Origin: Gemmatimonadota bacterium
Lineage (GTDB): Bacteria > Gemmatimonadota > Gemmatimonadetes > Gemmatimonadales > GWC2-71-9
Length of the DNA: 64,000 nt
Direction: 5' to 3'
NCBI GenBank assembly: GCA_022563595.1
Contig: JADFNB010000010.1
Coordinates: 23,108-87,107 of the forward strand
The notes under the pieces were generated by a model, which was given only the letters and a program-made list of their open reading frames with translations, made no database searches and was not told the origin of the DNA. Position 1 is the stretch's first letter, and every line of letters begins with the position of its first letter. The translations under genes and the position numbers were made by a program. This document shows positions 21,001 to 30,899 of the stretch, in pieces.

Positions 21001-22468
21001 AACAATCGCCCGGTGTGATCCCCCAACGCTCGGGGTTGCTGACCTTGATGATCGACCGGGTGAAGTTCCCGTCCGATCCGACCTCGGTGAGGTTGACCAG
21101 CGGTCCCGAGTCGAGGCGCTGGCCATCCGCACTCAGCACCAGGCGGACGACCGGTCGGTTAATCTGGCTGATGTCCGGGTTGGCGGCGTGTACGATAGCG
21201 ACGTCGTAGCTATCGAGGATCACGCAGGTTCCGACCGGATAGATGCCGACGAGATTGATGAGAGCCTTGACCAGCACCAGGTCGTAGCCACGCCGCGGAT
21301 TCTCCCACATCTCGCGCAACACCTCATCCGGCTGCAAGGGTACGGTCTGGTAGGAGCGGCGTGAGGTGGCTGCGTCGAACGCGTCAGCCACAGCTACGAT
21401 CTTCGAGTACACGGAGAGATTGCGCGGGCGGATCGCTTTCGGGTAACCGGTCAGGTCGACCTTCATGTGATGTTCGTGAGCCACGATCATGCCCCGATAG
21501 GGTATCTCACCGTAGCCCCGCATACCGAACAGGGTGAGCACGCCGAGCCACGGGTGGGACTGCATGATGCGCCATTCGTCCTCGTCGAGCGCTCCTGGCT
21601 TGGTCAGGACCTCCAACGGCACACGGCTCTTGCCGACGTCGTGAAACAGGGCGGCCAGGCCCAGATCGTAGAGCTGCAATCGGGTCAGCCCCAGACGCTT
21701 GCCGATCGCGACCGCGAAGATGCAGACGTTCACCGAGTGGGTGAACGTGTACTCGTCGTAGTCGCGGATCGTAGTGAGTCCCACGAGCGACACTTCGTTG
21801 CTGAGGACCTGGTCCACGATCCCTTGAACCGCCCGTTTGACCTTCTTGACGTTCGCACTCCGGCCCATCCGGACGCTGTTGACGACTTCTTTGGTGACCG
21901 CGACCCCCCGCTCGTAGGTGTGCTTGGCGATCTCCTTCTTCTGCTCCTCGTCCTCGACATCGTGCTCTTGCGCGCTCGGCGGATCAACCGCAATGTGCGT
22001 CACACCGCCCAGTACCATCTTTTGGGACAGCTCCGATAGCTTGTCGGCCGAGAGCGGCGTGTTCGAAGCGTCCAGGAGCAGCGAGATCAACACCTGCCAC
22101 TCGCGCCGATCCACACCGGCGCCGACGGTCAGAACCCCTACGCCGCACTGGTTGAGCGTGTTCAGCACGTGCCCGAACGAGGCGTAGCTGTCGAGGTTCA
22201 GCCGCAGGCGGGTCTCGTTGACGAAGATGAACTCACCGGTGATCCTGACCTCGAGCGGATCCTCCATCTCGATGAGCGTCTGCGAGGTGCGCTGAAGGTC
22301 GGTGAGTGCGCGCTGGACCTGGTCGTTCTCGACCGGATAGAGCTTGAGGCTGCGGAGTGAGGTGTACAGGTCGAGCAGGAACGCACGACCGACCTGACGC
22401 AGCTGCCCCTCTTCGCTCCGCCCCGTCTCGGAGAGGCTCTTCCGGCTGCTCAGTGGCTCGTCGGTCAT
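20993..22468 (-). CDS. HD-GYP domain protein with N-terminal sensor-like region
   Basis: 491 residues. The N-terminal ~170 residues form a domain beginning FLLDLYTSLRSLKLYPVEND, similar in layout to the start of the next gene upstream. A helical linker and an HD-GYP domain follow: FTHSVNVCIFAVAIG, LFHDVGKSRVP, IVAHEHHMKVDLTGYP and DAFDAATSRRSY. HD is intact, but the GYP loop reads DLTGYP rather than DGxGYP, so cyclic-di-GMP hydrolysis is uncertain. A short C-terminal extension carries ILDSYDVAIVHAANPD. It lies between trpB and trpA with coding overlap to trpA. Confidence 0.85.
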   Translation of the reverse strand: MTDEPLSSRKSLSETGRSEEGQLRQVGRAFLLDLYTSLRSLKLYPVENDQVQRALTDLQRTSQTLIEMEDPLEVRITGEFIFVNETRLRLNLDSYASFGHVLNTLNQCGVGVLTVGAGVDRREWQVLISLLLDASNTPLSADKLSELSQKMVLGGVTHIAVDPPSAQEHDVEDEEQKKEIAKHTYERGVAVTKEVVNSVRMGRSANVKKVKRAVQGIVDQVLSNEVSLVGLTTIRDYDEYTFTHSVNVCIFAVAIGKRLGLTRLQLYDLGLAALFHDVGKSRVPLEVLTKPGALDEDEWRIMQSHPWLGVLTLFGMRGYGEIPYRGMIVAHEHHMKVDLTGYPKAIRPRNLSVYSKIVAVADAFDAATSRRSYQTVPLQPDEVLREMWENPRRGYDLVLVKALINLVGIYPVGTCVILDSYDVAIVHAANPDISQINRPVVRLVLSADGQRLDSGPLVNLTEVGSDGNFTRSIIKVSNPERWGITPGDCFV

Positions 22469-22472
22469 GCCG

Positions 22473-24206
22473 TTACGGCGCCTCCCGTAGGGCTTTGCTG
22501 ACGGCGTTCCGCACCAAGGGATCCTTGTCGGAACCAGCTTTCTGCAGCAGGTCCTGCGCGTCGGGCGTACCGATCTTGCCGAGCGCCATCGCGGCGCATG
22601 CGCGCGTCTCGGGATCCTGTTTCTTCCTCATGAACCCGCCGCTCGAGAGCATCGGCTTCAGTCGTTGGATTGCGGTCGGGCCGGCGAGGAGTCCGTAGGC
22701 CTCGAAAAACACCATCTTCTCGGTGAGGTCGGCCGCCTTCAACTCCTTCCCGAGCACTGCCGCCTCGATGCGTTGGAACGCCGCGCGATGCCCGCGGTTG
22801 CCGAGTACCCGCACGGTCGCCACCCGGACGTCGCGGTGCCGGTCGGATACGGCCTTCTCGAGCTGCTGCATTGCGCTTGGCGAACCGATCGCCGCGAGCG
22901 CCTCCACAGTCGCGACCTTGACCTCGGCACTCACGTCGCGGATCAGCAACCCGCCGAGCGCGGGCACGACCGGCGGTAGCTTGAGCTTGGATGCGAGATG
23001 CACCGTCTCGAGCACGACCGCTTCATCCTCGCTCCCAAGAGCCCTGGCGAGGCCGTCCGGGTGTGCTGCGGCGATCCGCTGCACCGCTACTCCGAGCAGC
23101 TCCCGGACGCGTTCGTTACTCAGACGTGGCAGCCATTCGAGGATGGTTTCCAGTGCCTCACCACGAAGCTCGGCGAACAGGCTGCTGAGTTCCTCTTCCG
23201 TGGGGTGCACGACCGCCTCGTCGAGCGACTGGAGGAGTTGCCCGACCGCGTCGGGCTCGGAGAGCCGGGTGGGAAGATCCCGCAGCGCCTGCTCGTGCTC
23301 GGTGTCCAGCTCGGGTGCACGATCCAATACCGCCCGGATCTCCCGGAGCACGTATGCCACCGATCGGAAATCGCCGGCCCCGAGCAGGTAAGGGATGAAA
23401 CTCTCGACGATCGAGATGATTTCGCTGCGGACTGTCGTGAACGACTGGAGTTCAAGCAGGTCGAACAGAATGGAGAGGACGTTGCCCCGCAGGTCCTGCT
23501 GATACTCCCGCTCGATCTCCGATTTCAGGTGCGCAATGTCCGTATCGTCCAGGAAATAGAGTGTTGAATCGAAATCATCGATCGAGACGAGTCCCGACGG
23601 CCGCTCCGGCTCGCTCTCGGCCGCTTCCCCTCCCTCCCCCTCCCCCTCCCCCTCTGCTTCCGCGGCCTCCGCCTCTAGCGCTTCGCGCGGTGAGCTCGTG
23701 GGCAACACCGCGGGGACATCACCTCGCTCGAGCGGTCGGGCATCGTCCGCCCCGAGTTCCACCGCCGTGTAGCGGATCAGCTCGAAGTCCTGTTCCCACA
23801 GCAGTGTTAGGAGATCGTCTTCCGCGTCTTCGGGAAGGGTTCTGGCCTGATGCAAGACCCGGAGCAACGCCAGTATCTCCTCATCTTCGGCGCCCGGCAT
23901 GATCGTGAGCGAGCGCACCCCGTCCTTGTAGAGCAACCATCCAATACTCTCTGAGCGCGGTTGACTGAGCACGACCGTCCCTTCCCACTTCAGCTCATGC
24001 TCCTGCACCTTGAGGACGAGTTCCGAGACCTCCTCCCACACCGGGCCGAAGGCGTTGCGGAGGTTCTGGATCGCCGTCTGGTATACGGGGTTGTTGGGCA
24101 TGTAGAGCTGCGTGGCGCCTAGTCCCTTCAGGAAGGTCTGGAGCAGCTCCTCGACCGCGGTCGAATCGACCGTCGCGTCCTGATCGGAGACGGTCGGGTC
24201 GGTCAC
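22473..24206 (-). CDS. HEAT-repeat protein with low-complexity acidic linker
   Basis: 577 residues. N-terminal domain ([20 protein letters not shown] then [13 protein letters not shown]) of about 150 residues. A Glu/Gly-rich linker follows at roughly 175-205, encoded by a GAGGGG-type repeat. The central region is helical, and the C-terminal half carries PBS-type HEAT repeats ([60 protein letters not shown]). Probably a protein-interaction scaffold. It overlaps trpB by 4 bases and is 4 bases from the HD-GYP gene. The shared N-terminal layout suggests the two products work together. Confidence 0.78.
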   Translation of the reverse strand: MTDPTVSDQDATVDSTAVEELLQTFLKGLGATQLYMPNNPVYQTAIQNLRNAFGPVWEEVSELVLKVQEHELKWEGTVVLSQPRSESIGWLLYKDGVRSLTIMPGAEDEEILALLRVLHQARTLPEDAEDDLLTLLWEQDFELIRYTAVELGADDARPLERGDVPAVLPTSSPREALEAEAAEAEGEGEGEGGEAAESEPERPSGLVSIDDFDSTLYFLDDTDIAHLKSEIEREYQQDLRGNVLSILFDLLELQSFTTVRSEIISIVESFIPYLLGAGDFRSVAYVLREIRAVLDRAPELDTEHEQALRDLPTRLSEPDAVGQLLQSLDEAVVHPTEEELSSLFAELRGEALETILEWLPRLSNERVRELLGVAVQRIAAAHPDGLARALGSEDEAVVLETVHLASKLKLPPVVPALGGLLIRDVSAEVKVATVEALAAIGSPSAMQQLEKAVSDRHRDVRVATVRVLGNRGHRAAFQRIEAAVLGKELKAADLTEKMVFFEAYGLLAGPTAIQRLKPMLSSGGFMRKKQDPETRACAAMALGKIGTPDAQDLLQKAGSDKDPLVRNAVSKALREAP

Positions 24207-25399
24207 GCTTCTCCTCCGGTGAGCGCAGCTACGTGCGCGACATCCTTGTCACCCCGGCCGCTCACGTTGATCACGACCAGCTCGTCGTCGCGGCGTGAAG
24301 AACGCTCGCTCAGTACCCAAGCGACGGCGTGCGCGGTTTCGAGCGCCGGCAGGATGCCCTCGAGTCGGGCGAGGGTCGCGAAGGCGTCGAGCGCCTCACG
24401 GTCGGTCACCGCGACGTAGACAGCCCGACCCGTATCACGCAGATGGGCGTGCTCGGGCCCGACCCCCGGGTAATCGAGACCCGCTGATACCGAGTGTGCA
24501 GGTGTCACCTGACCATCTTCGTCCTGGAGCAGATAGCTGAGGCTCCCGTGCAGCACGCCGGGCCGCCCGGCCATGAGGGATGCGGCGTGCAGTCCGGTAT
24601 CCACACCCTTGCCGGCGGCCTCGACACCGACCAGTCGGACGTCGGGATCGTCGAGGAACTCCGCGAAGATCCCAATCGCGTTCGATCCTCCGCCGACGCA
24701 GGCCACCACCGTGTCCGGGAGCCGTCCGACCAGCTCGAGCACCTGTTCCCGCGTCTCGCGCCCGATCACACGCTGCAGATCGCGTACGATGCGGGGAAAC
24801 GGGTCGGGGCCCACGACCGAACCGATGACGTAGTGCGTTGTATCGACATTGGTCACCCAATCGCGCAGCGCTTCGTTGGTGGCGTCCTTCAGAGTACGGG
24901 TGCCAGAGGTCACCGGCACCACGGTTGCTCCCAGCAACTCCATGCGAAACACGTTGAGGCGCTGCCGGTCCATGTCCGCCACGCCCATGTAGACAACGCA
25001 CTCGAGCCCAAAATGGGCGCAGGCCGTCGCGGTGGCGACGCCATGCTGACCGGCGCCGGTTTCGGCGATGATGCGGCGCTTGCCCATCCGTCGCGCCAGC
25101 AAGACCTGTCCCAACGTATTGTTGATCTTGTGAGCACCGGTGTGGTTCAGGTCCTCGCGTTTCAACAGCACACGACCGCCGGCGACCGCAGACAGCCGGG
25201 GCGCGTCGGACAGTGGTGTGGGACGTCCGACATACGTGCGGAGCAGTCTGTCGAGTTCTGCCGTGAAGGTCGGATCCAGACAGGCTGCGTCGTAGGTCGC
25301 CGCAAGCGCGTCGAGCGCCGGCGTGAGGGTTTCCGGAACGTAACGGCCGCCGTAGGGACCGAACCGGCCTGTATCGACGGTTGTGCTGGTCGCGGTCAC
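24203..25399 (-). CDS. trpB: Tryptophan synthase beta chain
   Basis: About 398 residues from the GTG at 25399, which overlaps the trpC stop as GTGA and follows a strong GGGGGGAGG ribosome-binding site. The PLP lysine lies in [15 protein letters not shown], with [14 protein letters not shown] and the C-terminal [14 protein letters not shown] motif [11 protein letters not shown]. It converts indole and serine to tryptophan. An in-frame extension of 44 residues upstream has no homology and runs into trpC, so it is ignored. Confidence 0.96.
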   Translation of the reverse strand: MTATSTTVDTGRFGPYGGRYVPETLTPALDALAATYDAACLDPTFTAELDRLLRTYVGRPTPLSDAPRLSAVAGGRVLLKREDLNHTGAHKINNTLGQVLLARRMGKRRIIAETGAGQHGVATATACAHFGLECVVYMGVADMDRQRLNVFRMELLGATVVPVTSGTRTLKDATNEALRDWVTNVDTTHYVIGSVVGPDPFPRIVRDLQRVIGRETREQVLELVGRLPDTVVACVGGGSNAIGIFAEFLDDPDVRLVGVEAAGKGVDTGLHAASLMAGRPGVLHGSLSYLLQDEDGQVTPAHSVSAGLDYPGVGPEHAHLRDTGRAVYVAVTDREALDAFATLARLEGILPALETAHAVAWVLSERSSRRDDELVVINVSGRGDKDVAHVAALTGGEA

Positions 25400-26217
25400 G
25401 ACCTCCCCCCAGGCGCCGCTTCTACGTCGTTCGGTCCACCCCGGCGCACCCCGGTGAACTCGCGAACGCCCGCTGTCGGATCCGTCATGCGGGCGAGCAC
25501 CGTTCCCACCAGAATAGCGTCCGCCCCCCACCTCGCAACCCGCTCCACGTCTTGGCGTGACGTGATACCACTCTCCGCCACCGTCAGCACGTCCGCCGGC
25601 ACGGCACGCACGATCGGCTCTATCGCCGAGAGATCGGTGCGGAATGTTACCAGGTCGCGGCTGTTGACGCCGATCGCCTCCGGGTCGAGCCGCAGCGCCC
25701 GCGTCAACTCACCGGCATCGTGCACTTCGACCAGCCGTGCCAGGCCAAGCTCTAACGCGAGTGCGGCGAGTTCGCGAAGCGCGGCGTCATCGAGGGCGCG
25801 CACGATCAGCAGCACTGCGCTCGCGCCGAGGGCCCGGGTTTCGTAGAGCTGAATCGGATCGACGATGAAGTCTTTCCGCAGGATCGGAAGTGGCACCGCG
25901 CGGCGCACGGCTATGAGGTCGTCTGGCGATCCGCCGAAATGCGGGCCTTCGGTCAGGACGGAGAGCGCACGTGCCCCGCCGGCAGCGTAGCGCTTCGCAT
26001 GGGCGGCGGGATCGAGCTCCGGCGCGATCGCGCCGGCCGAGGGGGAGCGGCGCTTCAGCTCGGCGATCACGGCGACATCGTCGCCGCACAGCGCCTCCGT
26101 CCACGATGGCGGCGCGGGTGCGGCGGCGGCAGCCTCCTCAAGCACCCGCCTGCGAGTCCGCAGATCGGTGACGCGCGCGCGGGTCGCGTCGAGGATGGAG
26201 TTCAGGGTCGTCCGCAC
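25396..26217 (-). CDS. trpC: Indole-3-glycerol phosphate synthase
   Basis: 273 residues, TIM barrel. [42 protein letters not shown] and [10 protein letters not shown] are all family blocks. It diverges from lexA across 83 bases, so its promoter must share that short spacer. Trp gene order here is trpC-trpB-(two unrelated)-trpA on minus, with trpD about 0.7 kb away beyond lexA. Confidence 0.95.
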   Translation of the reverse strand: MRTTLNSILDATRARVTDLRTRRRVLEEAAAAAPAPPSWTEALCGDDVAVIAELKRRSPSAGAIAPELDPAAHAKRYAAGGARALSVLTEGPHFGGSPDDLIAVRRAVPLPILRKDFIVDPIQLYETRALGASAVLLIVRALDDAALRELAALALELGLARLVEVHDAGELTRALRLDPEAIGVNSRDLVTFRTDLSAIEPIVRAVPADVLTVAESGITSRQDVERVARWGADAILVGTVLARMTDPTAGVREFTGVRRGGPNDVEAAPGGRS

Positions 26218-26226
26218 CGGGCCGTC

Positions 26227-26255
26227 TTGCGCTTCGGGCTGCGTTCGGGTATACT
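26227..26255 (+). promoter_or_regulatory. Candidate sigma70 promoter of lexA
   Basis: TTGCGC (26227-26232) and TATACT (26250-26255) are separated by 17 bases. This is a near-consensus -35/-10 pair placed 46 bases before the lexA ATG. It lies in the spacer shared with the divergent trpC gene. Confidence 0.6.
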
Positions 26256-26258
26256 AAC

Positions 26259-26276
26259 TTCGGTCTTTTTTCGGTC
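26259..26276 (+). promoter_or_regulatory. Direct repeat, candidate LexA operator
   Basis: TTCGGTC occurs twice (26259-26265 and 26270-26276) with an exact 11-bp period, just downstream of the -10 box. One-turn direct repeats are the layout of LexA sites in Alphaproteobacteria (GTTC-N7-GTTC), though the bases differ. Position suits autoregulation; binding is inferred. Confidence 0.45.
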
Positions 26277-26300
26277 AACGTCACCGCAGGGGAGCCAACA

Positions 26301-26912
26301 ATGCCGCTCACCCGCCGTCAGAAACAGATACTCGATTATCTGGAAAGCTATATCCGCACAAATGGCTACGCGCCCTCGTTTGAAGAGATTGCGGAGCAGT
26401 TCGGCTTTAGGTCCCTGGCGACGGTTCACGAGCATCTTACCAACCTCGAGCGGAAGGGCTTCATCCGCCGGGCCCATAACGAGAGCCGGTCGATCGAGTT
26501 GGTTCCCGTTCCTGGGCAGACGGGCGCCACCGAGCTGCCGCTGCTGGGTCAGGTAGCGGCTGGCGAGCCCATCGAGGCGATCAGCGAGCCGGAATCGATC
26601 GCGGTACCCAACGACCTGTTGCCGCGCCGCGGGTCCAGTTACGTGCTGCGGGTGCGCGGCGACTCCATGATCGACGACCACATTCAGGATGGCGACTACG
26701 TCGTCGTACATAACCGGAATAGCGCGGACAATGGCGAAATGGTCATCGCACTGGTTCACGGGACGTCGGTCACGGTGAAACGGCTCTACCGTGAGGCCGG
26801 CGGATGGATCCGACTCCAACCTGCGAACGATCAGCTACAGCCCATTCGGGTGCATGAAGACGATCTCTTGGTGCAGGGCATAGTCGTCGGGGTCATTCGG
26901 AAGTACCGGTAG
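26301..26912 (+). CDS. lexA: LexA repressor
   Basis: 203-residue SOS repressor. An N-terminal winged helix-turn-helix (MPLTRRQKQILDYLESYI to SLATVHEHLTNLERKGFI) joins a C-terminal S24 self-cleavage domain. The cleavage site is A87-G88 in QVAAGEP, the nucleophile S122 in RGDSM, and the general base K160 in TVKRL. A GGGGAG ribosome-binding site stands 7 bases before the ATG. Its 3' end overlaps convergent trpD by about 20 bases. Confidence 0.96.
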   Translation: MPLTRRQKQILDYLESYIRTNGYAPSFEEIAEQFGFRSLATVHEHLTNLERKGFIRRAHNESRSIELVPVPGQTGATELPLLGQVAAGEPIEAISEPESIAVPNDLLPRRGSSYVLRVRGDSMIDDHIQDGDYVVVHNRNSADNGEMVIALVHGTSVTVKRLYREAGGWIRLQPANDQLQPIRVHEDDLLVQGIVVGVIRKYR

Positions 26913-27978
26913 CGGCCGCTTCGCGCATGAGGGTCTCGAGCGCCGCAGCCGCCTTGCCCTCGTCGAGCGATGCCACGGCCAGTTCCACACCTTCGGCGAA
27001 CGACTCCGCCAGGCCCGCAACGTAGACCGCCGCGGCCCCGTTGAGCGCGAGGACGGCGCGTCCCACCCTATGGCGCCCTGGTTCTTCGAGGATGCGCCCA
27101 ATCCGCTCGGCGTTCTCGCCCGGAGTGCCGCCGGCGAGCTCGTCCAGGGGCGCCGCCTCGAGACCAAAGGTGGCCGGCTCCAGGGTCCACCGCTCGACAG
27201 CGTCACCCCGCACCTCCCACACGTCGGTTGATCCGGCCGGCGAGATCTCGTCCATACCGACCTGTGCGTGTACCACCAGGGCGTGCAGGGGCTCGAGTCG
27301 AGCGAACGCCGCGGCGACAACCGGTGCCCGATCGGCGTCGGCCACGCCGACGACCTGACGAGTGACGGCTGCGGGGTTGGCGAGCGGACCCGCCAGGTTC
27401 ATCACTGTAGCGACACCAAGCTCGCGACGCACAGGAGCCACGAAGCGCATGGCCGGATGGAACGCGGGCGCGAACAGGAAGGCCATCCCGGCGCGCTCAA
27501 TCAGGTGTGCTGCGCCCGAGGCGTCGAGCGCGATGTCGATCCCGAGGGCTTCGAGCACATCAGCCGAGCCGCAGCGTGATGTGTAGGATCGGTTACCATG
27601 CTTGGCGACGCGAGCGCCGGCGCCCACCGCGACCAACGCCGCCGCCGTCGAGATGTTGAACGTCGAGACGCTGCCGCCGCCCGTACCGCAGGTGTCGATC
27701 ACCGCCGGGCCGTCGGGCAGCAGGACGGTGGTCATGACCGCGCGCAGGGCGCGCACCGTCCCCGCCAGCTCCACTCCGGTCTCGCCCTTGGTACGAAGCC
27801 CCATGAGGAGCGCCGCGGCCTGAACGGCGCTAGCCCTGCCGGACATCAACTCCCCGAACGCGTCCGTCACGAGCGACTCGCCCAAGTCCCGGCCGGCGGC
27901 CAGTGCGACGAGGGCGGCCGCCAGCGCTCCGTCACCCAGGTCCGGGGCGCCTGCGTGTGGGGTAGGATTCGCAGTCAT
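26893..27978 (-). CDS. trpD: Anthranilate phosphoribosyltransferase
   Basis: 361 residues. Glycine-rich PRPP-binding stretch DTCGTGGGSVSTFNIST, then AAALVAVGAGARVAKHGNRSYTSRCGSADVLEALG, and the anthranilate-side Arg region (ATVMNLAGPLANPA). Converts anthranilate to phosphoribosyl-anthranilate. It is on the same strand as trpC but separated by lexA on the opposite strand, so it needs its own promoter within 27979-28075, the spacer shared with truA. Confidence 0.94.
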   Translation of the reverse strand: MTANPTPHAGAPDLGDGALAAALVALAAGRDLGESLVTDAFGELMSGRASAVQAAALLMGLRTKGETGVELAGTVRALRAVMTTVLLPDGPAVIDTCGTGGGSVSTFNISTAAALVAVGAGARVAKHGNRSYTSRCGSADVLEALGIDIALDASGAAHLIERAGMAFLFAPAFHPAMRFVAPVRRELGVATVMNLAGPLANPAAVTRQVVGVADADRAPVVAAAFARLEPLHALVVHAQVGMDEISPAGSTDVWEVRGDAVERWTLEPATFGLEAAPLDELAGGTPGENAERIGRILEEPGRHRVGRAVLALNGAAAVYVAGLAESFAEGVELAVASLDEGKAAAALETLMREAAATGTSE

Positions 27979-28075
27979 CGGCCGGAATCCTAGCCGACTC
28001 GCCGGCTGGATGTCAATTGCTCCAACTCATTGTGTTACTTGCCGGTACGGTCCCTGTCCAATATCTTGCCGCCGC

Positions 28076-28852
28076 ATGCCGGGGCATCCCTGGTACGCGG
28101 TCTTGCAGTACTTCGGCCGCTACTTCGCAGGTTGGCAACGCCAACCCGACACCCGTACCGTACAGGGCGAGTTCGAGGGCGCGCTCGAGCGTCTTGCCGG
28201 TAGCCGGATCGTGACCAACGCGGCCGGCCGCACGGACACCGGAGTGCATGCATTGGGTCAGGTCGTGAGCTTCTCGCTCGGGCGCGAGTGGGAGGCCGGC
28301 GACCTCACGCGGGCCCTGAACGCGCTTCTCCCCGACGACGTCCGGGTTGTCCGCACCGCGACGGCGCCGGAGGGATTCAACGCTCGCAAGCACGCCACCG
28401 CACGCCGGTATCGCTACGTGGTCGGTTGCGACGCTGCGGCGTTCTCGCCGTTCCGCCGGCCGTTCGAATGGGCGCTGGGAAAGCCGCTGGACCAGGCGGC
28501 GCTTTCTATGGTTGTGGACGCCTTGGTGGGCGAACACGACTTCCGTGCGTTCTCGTCGGTGGGACAGCGGAAGCCCCACTACCGCTGCCAGGTGGCGACC
28601 GCGGAGTGGCAGGCGCGCCCAAAGGCCGAAGGATTTATCTTTACTATTGAAGCGGACCGGTTCCTGCACCGGATGGTGCGGTTTCTGGTCGGCATGAGTA
28701 TCGATATCGCGCTCGGCCGACGCGCCACGGAGGACATGGCCCGACTCCTCGCCGGTACCGACAACGCCGCAGCCAGTCCCCCGGCTCCCCCGGAGGGACT
28801 CTATCTCGTAAGCGTGACCTACCCTCAGCTCCACAAGGACGGCAGCACATGA
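28076..28852 (+). CDS. truA: tRNA pseudouridine(38-40) synthase
   Basis: About 258 residues from the ATG at 28076 ([14 protein letters not shown]); an upstream in-frame ATG at 28010 adds 22 unlikely residues. The catalytic Asp lies in [26 protein letters not shown] and [11 protein letters not shown] are typical of TruA. It is the first gene of a long plus-strand run and ends in an ATGA overlap with the transaldolase-like gene. Confidence 0.93.
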   Translation: MPGHPWYAVLQYFGRYFAGWQRQPDTRTVQGEFEGALERLAGSRIVTNAAGRTDTGVHALGQVVSFSLGREWEAGDLTRALNALLPDDVRVVRTATAPEGFNARKHATARRYRYVVGCDAAAFSPFRRPFEWALGKPLDQAALSMVVDALVGEHDFRAFSSVGQRKPHYRCQVATAEWQARPKAEGFIFTIEADRFLHRMVRFLVGMSIDIALGRRATEDMARLLAGTDNAAASPPAPPEGLYLVSVTYPQLHKDGST

Positions 28853-29517
28853 AATTTTTTCTCGACACGGCAGACCTCGGCGAAATCCGGTGGGCGGAAC
28901 AGGCCGGGCTGATCGACGGCGTGACGACCAACCCCACACTGATCGCGAAGAGCGCGGGCGATGTCGACCCGACCGACATCTTGAAGGAGATCTGTTCACT
29001 GGTCGACGGGCCGATCAGCGCGGAGGTCGTGGCTGTGGAGACCGAGGAGATGTACACCGAAGGCAAGGCCCTGGCGCAGCTGGCCGACAACATTGTCGTG
29101 AAGATCCCGATGATCGAGGACGGGCTCGTGGCGGTACGCCGGCTTTCGGCCGACGGAATCCGGGTGAACGTTACGCTCTGCTTCAGTTCGGTACAGTGCC
29201 TGGTCGCCGCCAAAGCCGGTGCGGCATACGTGTCACCGTTCCTTGGCAGGCTCGACGACATCGGTCATGACGGAATGGATGTGATTCGGGAGACGCGCGC
29301 GATCTTCGACAACTACGACATCGAGACCGAGCTGCTCGCCGCCTCCATCCGTCACCCGCGACACGTAACCGAGGCGGCGCTCCTCGGCGCCGACGTCGCG
29401 ACGATGCCGGCTCCGGTGCTGCGCAAGCTTCTGCTCCACCCGCTGACCGATCGAGGGCTCGACAGGTTCCTCAGCGACTGGAGCAAGATCGCCCACCCGT
29501 CGAAGGTCGAGGTGTGA
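28849..29517 (+). CDS. Transaldolase / fructose-6-phosphate aldolase family protein
   Basis: 222-residue short TalC/FSA-type transaldolase. [28 protein letters not shown] and the Schiff-base Lys in NIVVKIPM are visible, with [19 protein letters not shown] and [10 protein letters not shown] following. Short members act as transaldolase or fructose-6-phosphate aldolase; sequence alone does not decide. It overlaps both neighbours by 4 bases. Confidence 0.9.
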   Translation: MKFFLDTADLGEIRWAEQAGLIDGVTTNPTLIAKSAGDVDPTDILKEICSLVDGPISAEVVAVETEEMYTEGKALAQLADNIVVKIPMIEDGLVAVRRLSADGIRVNVTLCFSSVQCLVAAKAGAAYVSPFLGRLDDIGHDGMDVIRETRAIFDNYDIETELLAASIRHPRHVTEAALLGADVATMPAPVLRKLLLHPLTDRGLDRFLSDWSKIAHPSKVEV

Positions 29518-30899
29518 GGAGCACGCTCGGCCTCGGCCTTCTCCTGACGGCGGCGTGTGGCGGAGCATCCTACGATGCCCCGGCCGCCGTCGCGCAGTCC
29601 ACGGCACAGAGCATCCCCGCGATCAGTGCGTCACGTCGCACTGCGATCGTGACAGCTGCCGAGCGCGCGGCACCGGGGGTCGTGAGCGTGCATGTAATAC
29701 GGCGGGAGCAGCGAACCGGAGCGGATCTGTGGAGCTTCTTCTTCCTGCCGCGCGAATCCGAACGAACGGTCGAAGGCCTCGGCTCGGGGTTCATCGTCTC
29801 CGAAGACGGGTTGGTGATCACCAATCAACACGTCATCGAAGGCGCGGAACGGATCGTGGTCACGCTACAGGACGGCCGCGAGTTCGAAGCGACGCTGCTC
29901 GGCGAGGACCCGCTCGCCGATGTTGCTGTATTGAAGATCGAGGGCGACGACCTGCCGACCGCCCCGCTGGGGCGAAGCGACGATCTGGTGATCGGCGAAT
30001 GGGTGCTGGCGATCGGGAACCCGTATGGATACCTGCTGGGGAACCCCGAACCGACCGTGACGGCCGGGGTGGTCAGCGGCGTCGGCCGGAACATCGTGCC
30101 ATCGCGCGATCAGTCCGGCCTGTACGTCGGAATGATCCAAACCGACGCAGCCATCAATCCGGGTAACAGTGGCGGACCGTTGGTGAACGCGCTGGGCGAC
30201 GTCGTTGGGGTCAACAGTAGCATCTTCTCCAGTTCGGGCGGTTCGGTGGGTATCGGCTTCGCGATCCCGATCGAACGGGCGATGCGTATCGCGGGCGAGC
30301 TGGTGGAGCATGGATCGGTGCGTCGGCCCTGGGTCGGCGTCGATGTGGCGGGAGCCGAGGCCTTGCGGGACTGGAAGGAGCGCGGCGGTCTTGCGGTTAC
30401 GGGCGTCACACCGGGAAGTCCCGCGGACCGTGCCGGGCTCAAGGCCGGTGACGTGCTGGTCGCTTCCGGCGATCGACCTATTCGCACCTTCCTCGATTGG
30501 GAAGCGGTCAAGTTCGACGTCAGTCCCGGCGATACCGTCCCCCTGCGGTACAGGCGTGGCGGGCGGCAGCGCAGCGCCCGGATCGTCGTCGAGCATCTCC
30601 CCACGGCGAGGGCCGAGAAGGTGGACGTGCTGGGTGGTATCCGCCTCATCACGGTCACCCCGGGCGTGCGCCAGGAACGCGGGTTCCGGAGCGAAACCGG
30701 GGCGCTGATCTACCAGGTCGACGAGCGCACGAGGCGCATCACCGGACTGCGGGCCGGAGACGTGATCCGGCAAATCAACAGGCGGAAGATCGATGACGCC
30801 GACGGTGTGAACCGCGCGTTGATGGCCGCGCGAGGCCGGGTGCGGGTCTACTTCGAGCGGGCAGGCCGAATCAGCTACAGGGACTTCTACGTCCGATGA
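29514..30899 (+). CDS. HtrA/DegP-type serine protease, probable lipoprotein
   Basis: 461 residues, GTG start in overlap with the preceding stop. The N-terminal [13 protein letters not shown] resembles a lipobox, so it may be anchored in the envelope. Trypsin-fold catalytic triad: H106 in TNQHVIEG, D136 in [10 protein letters not shown]219 in [13 protein letters not shown] domain covers about 290-370 ([24 protein letters not shown]), and a second, weaker PDZ-like part lies near the end ([18 protein letters not shown]). Likely periplasmic quality control. Confidence 0.92.
   Translation: MRSTLGLGLLLTAACGGASYDAPAAVAQSTAQSIPAISASRRTAIVTAAERAAPGVVSVHVIRREQRTGADLWSFFFLPRESERTVEGLGSGFIVSEDGLVITNQHVIEGAERIVVTLQDGREFEATLLGEDPLADVAVLKIEGDDLPTAPLGRSDDLVIGEWVLAIGNPYGYLLGNPEPTVTAGVVSGVGRNIVPSRDQSGLYVGMIQTDAAINPGNSGGPLVNALGDVVGVNSSIFSSSGGSVGIGFAIPIERAMRIAGELVEHGSVRRPWVGVDVAGAEALRDWKERGGLAVTGVTPGSPADRAGLKAGDVLVASGDRPIRTFLDWEAVKFDVSPGDTVPLRYRRGGRQRSARIVVEHLPTARAEKVDVLGGIRLITVTPGVRQERGFRSETGALIYQVDERTRRITGLRAGDVIRQINRRKIDDADGVNRALMAARGRVRVYFERAGRISYRDFYVR

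Noticed and set aside
25400..25531. N-terminal extension of trpB
   Set aside because: Low-complexity residues with no homology, overlapping trpC; the GTG at 25399 with a strong ribosome-binding site is better.
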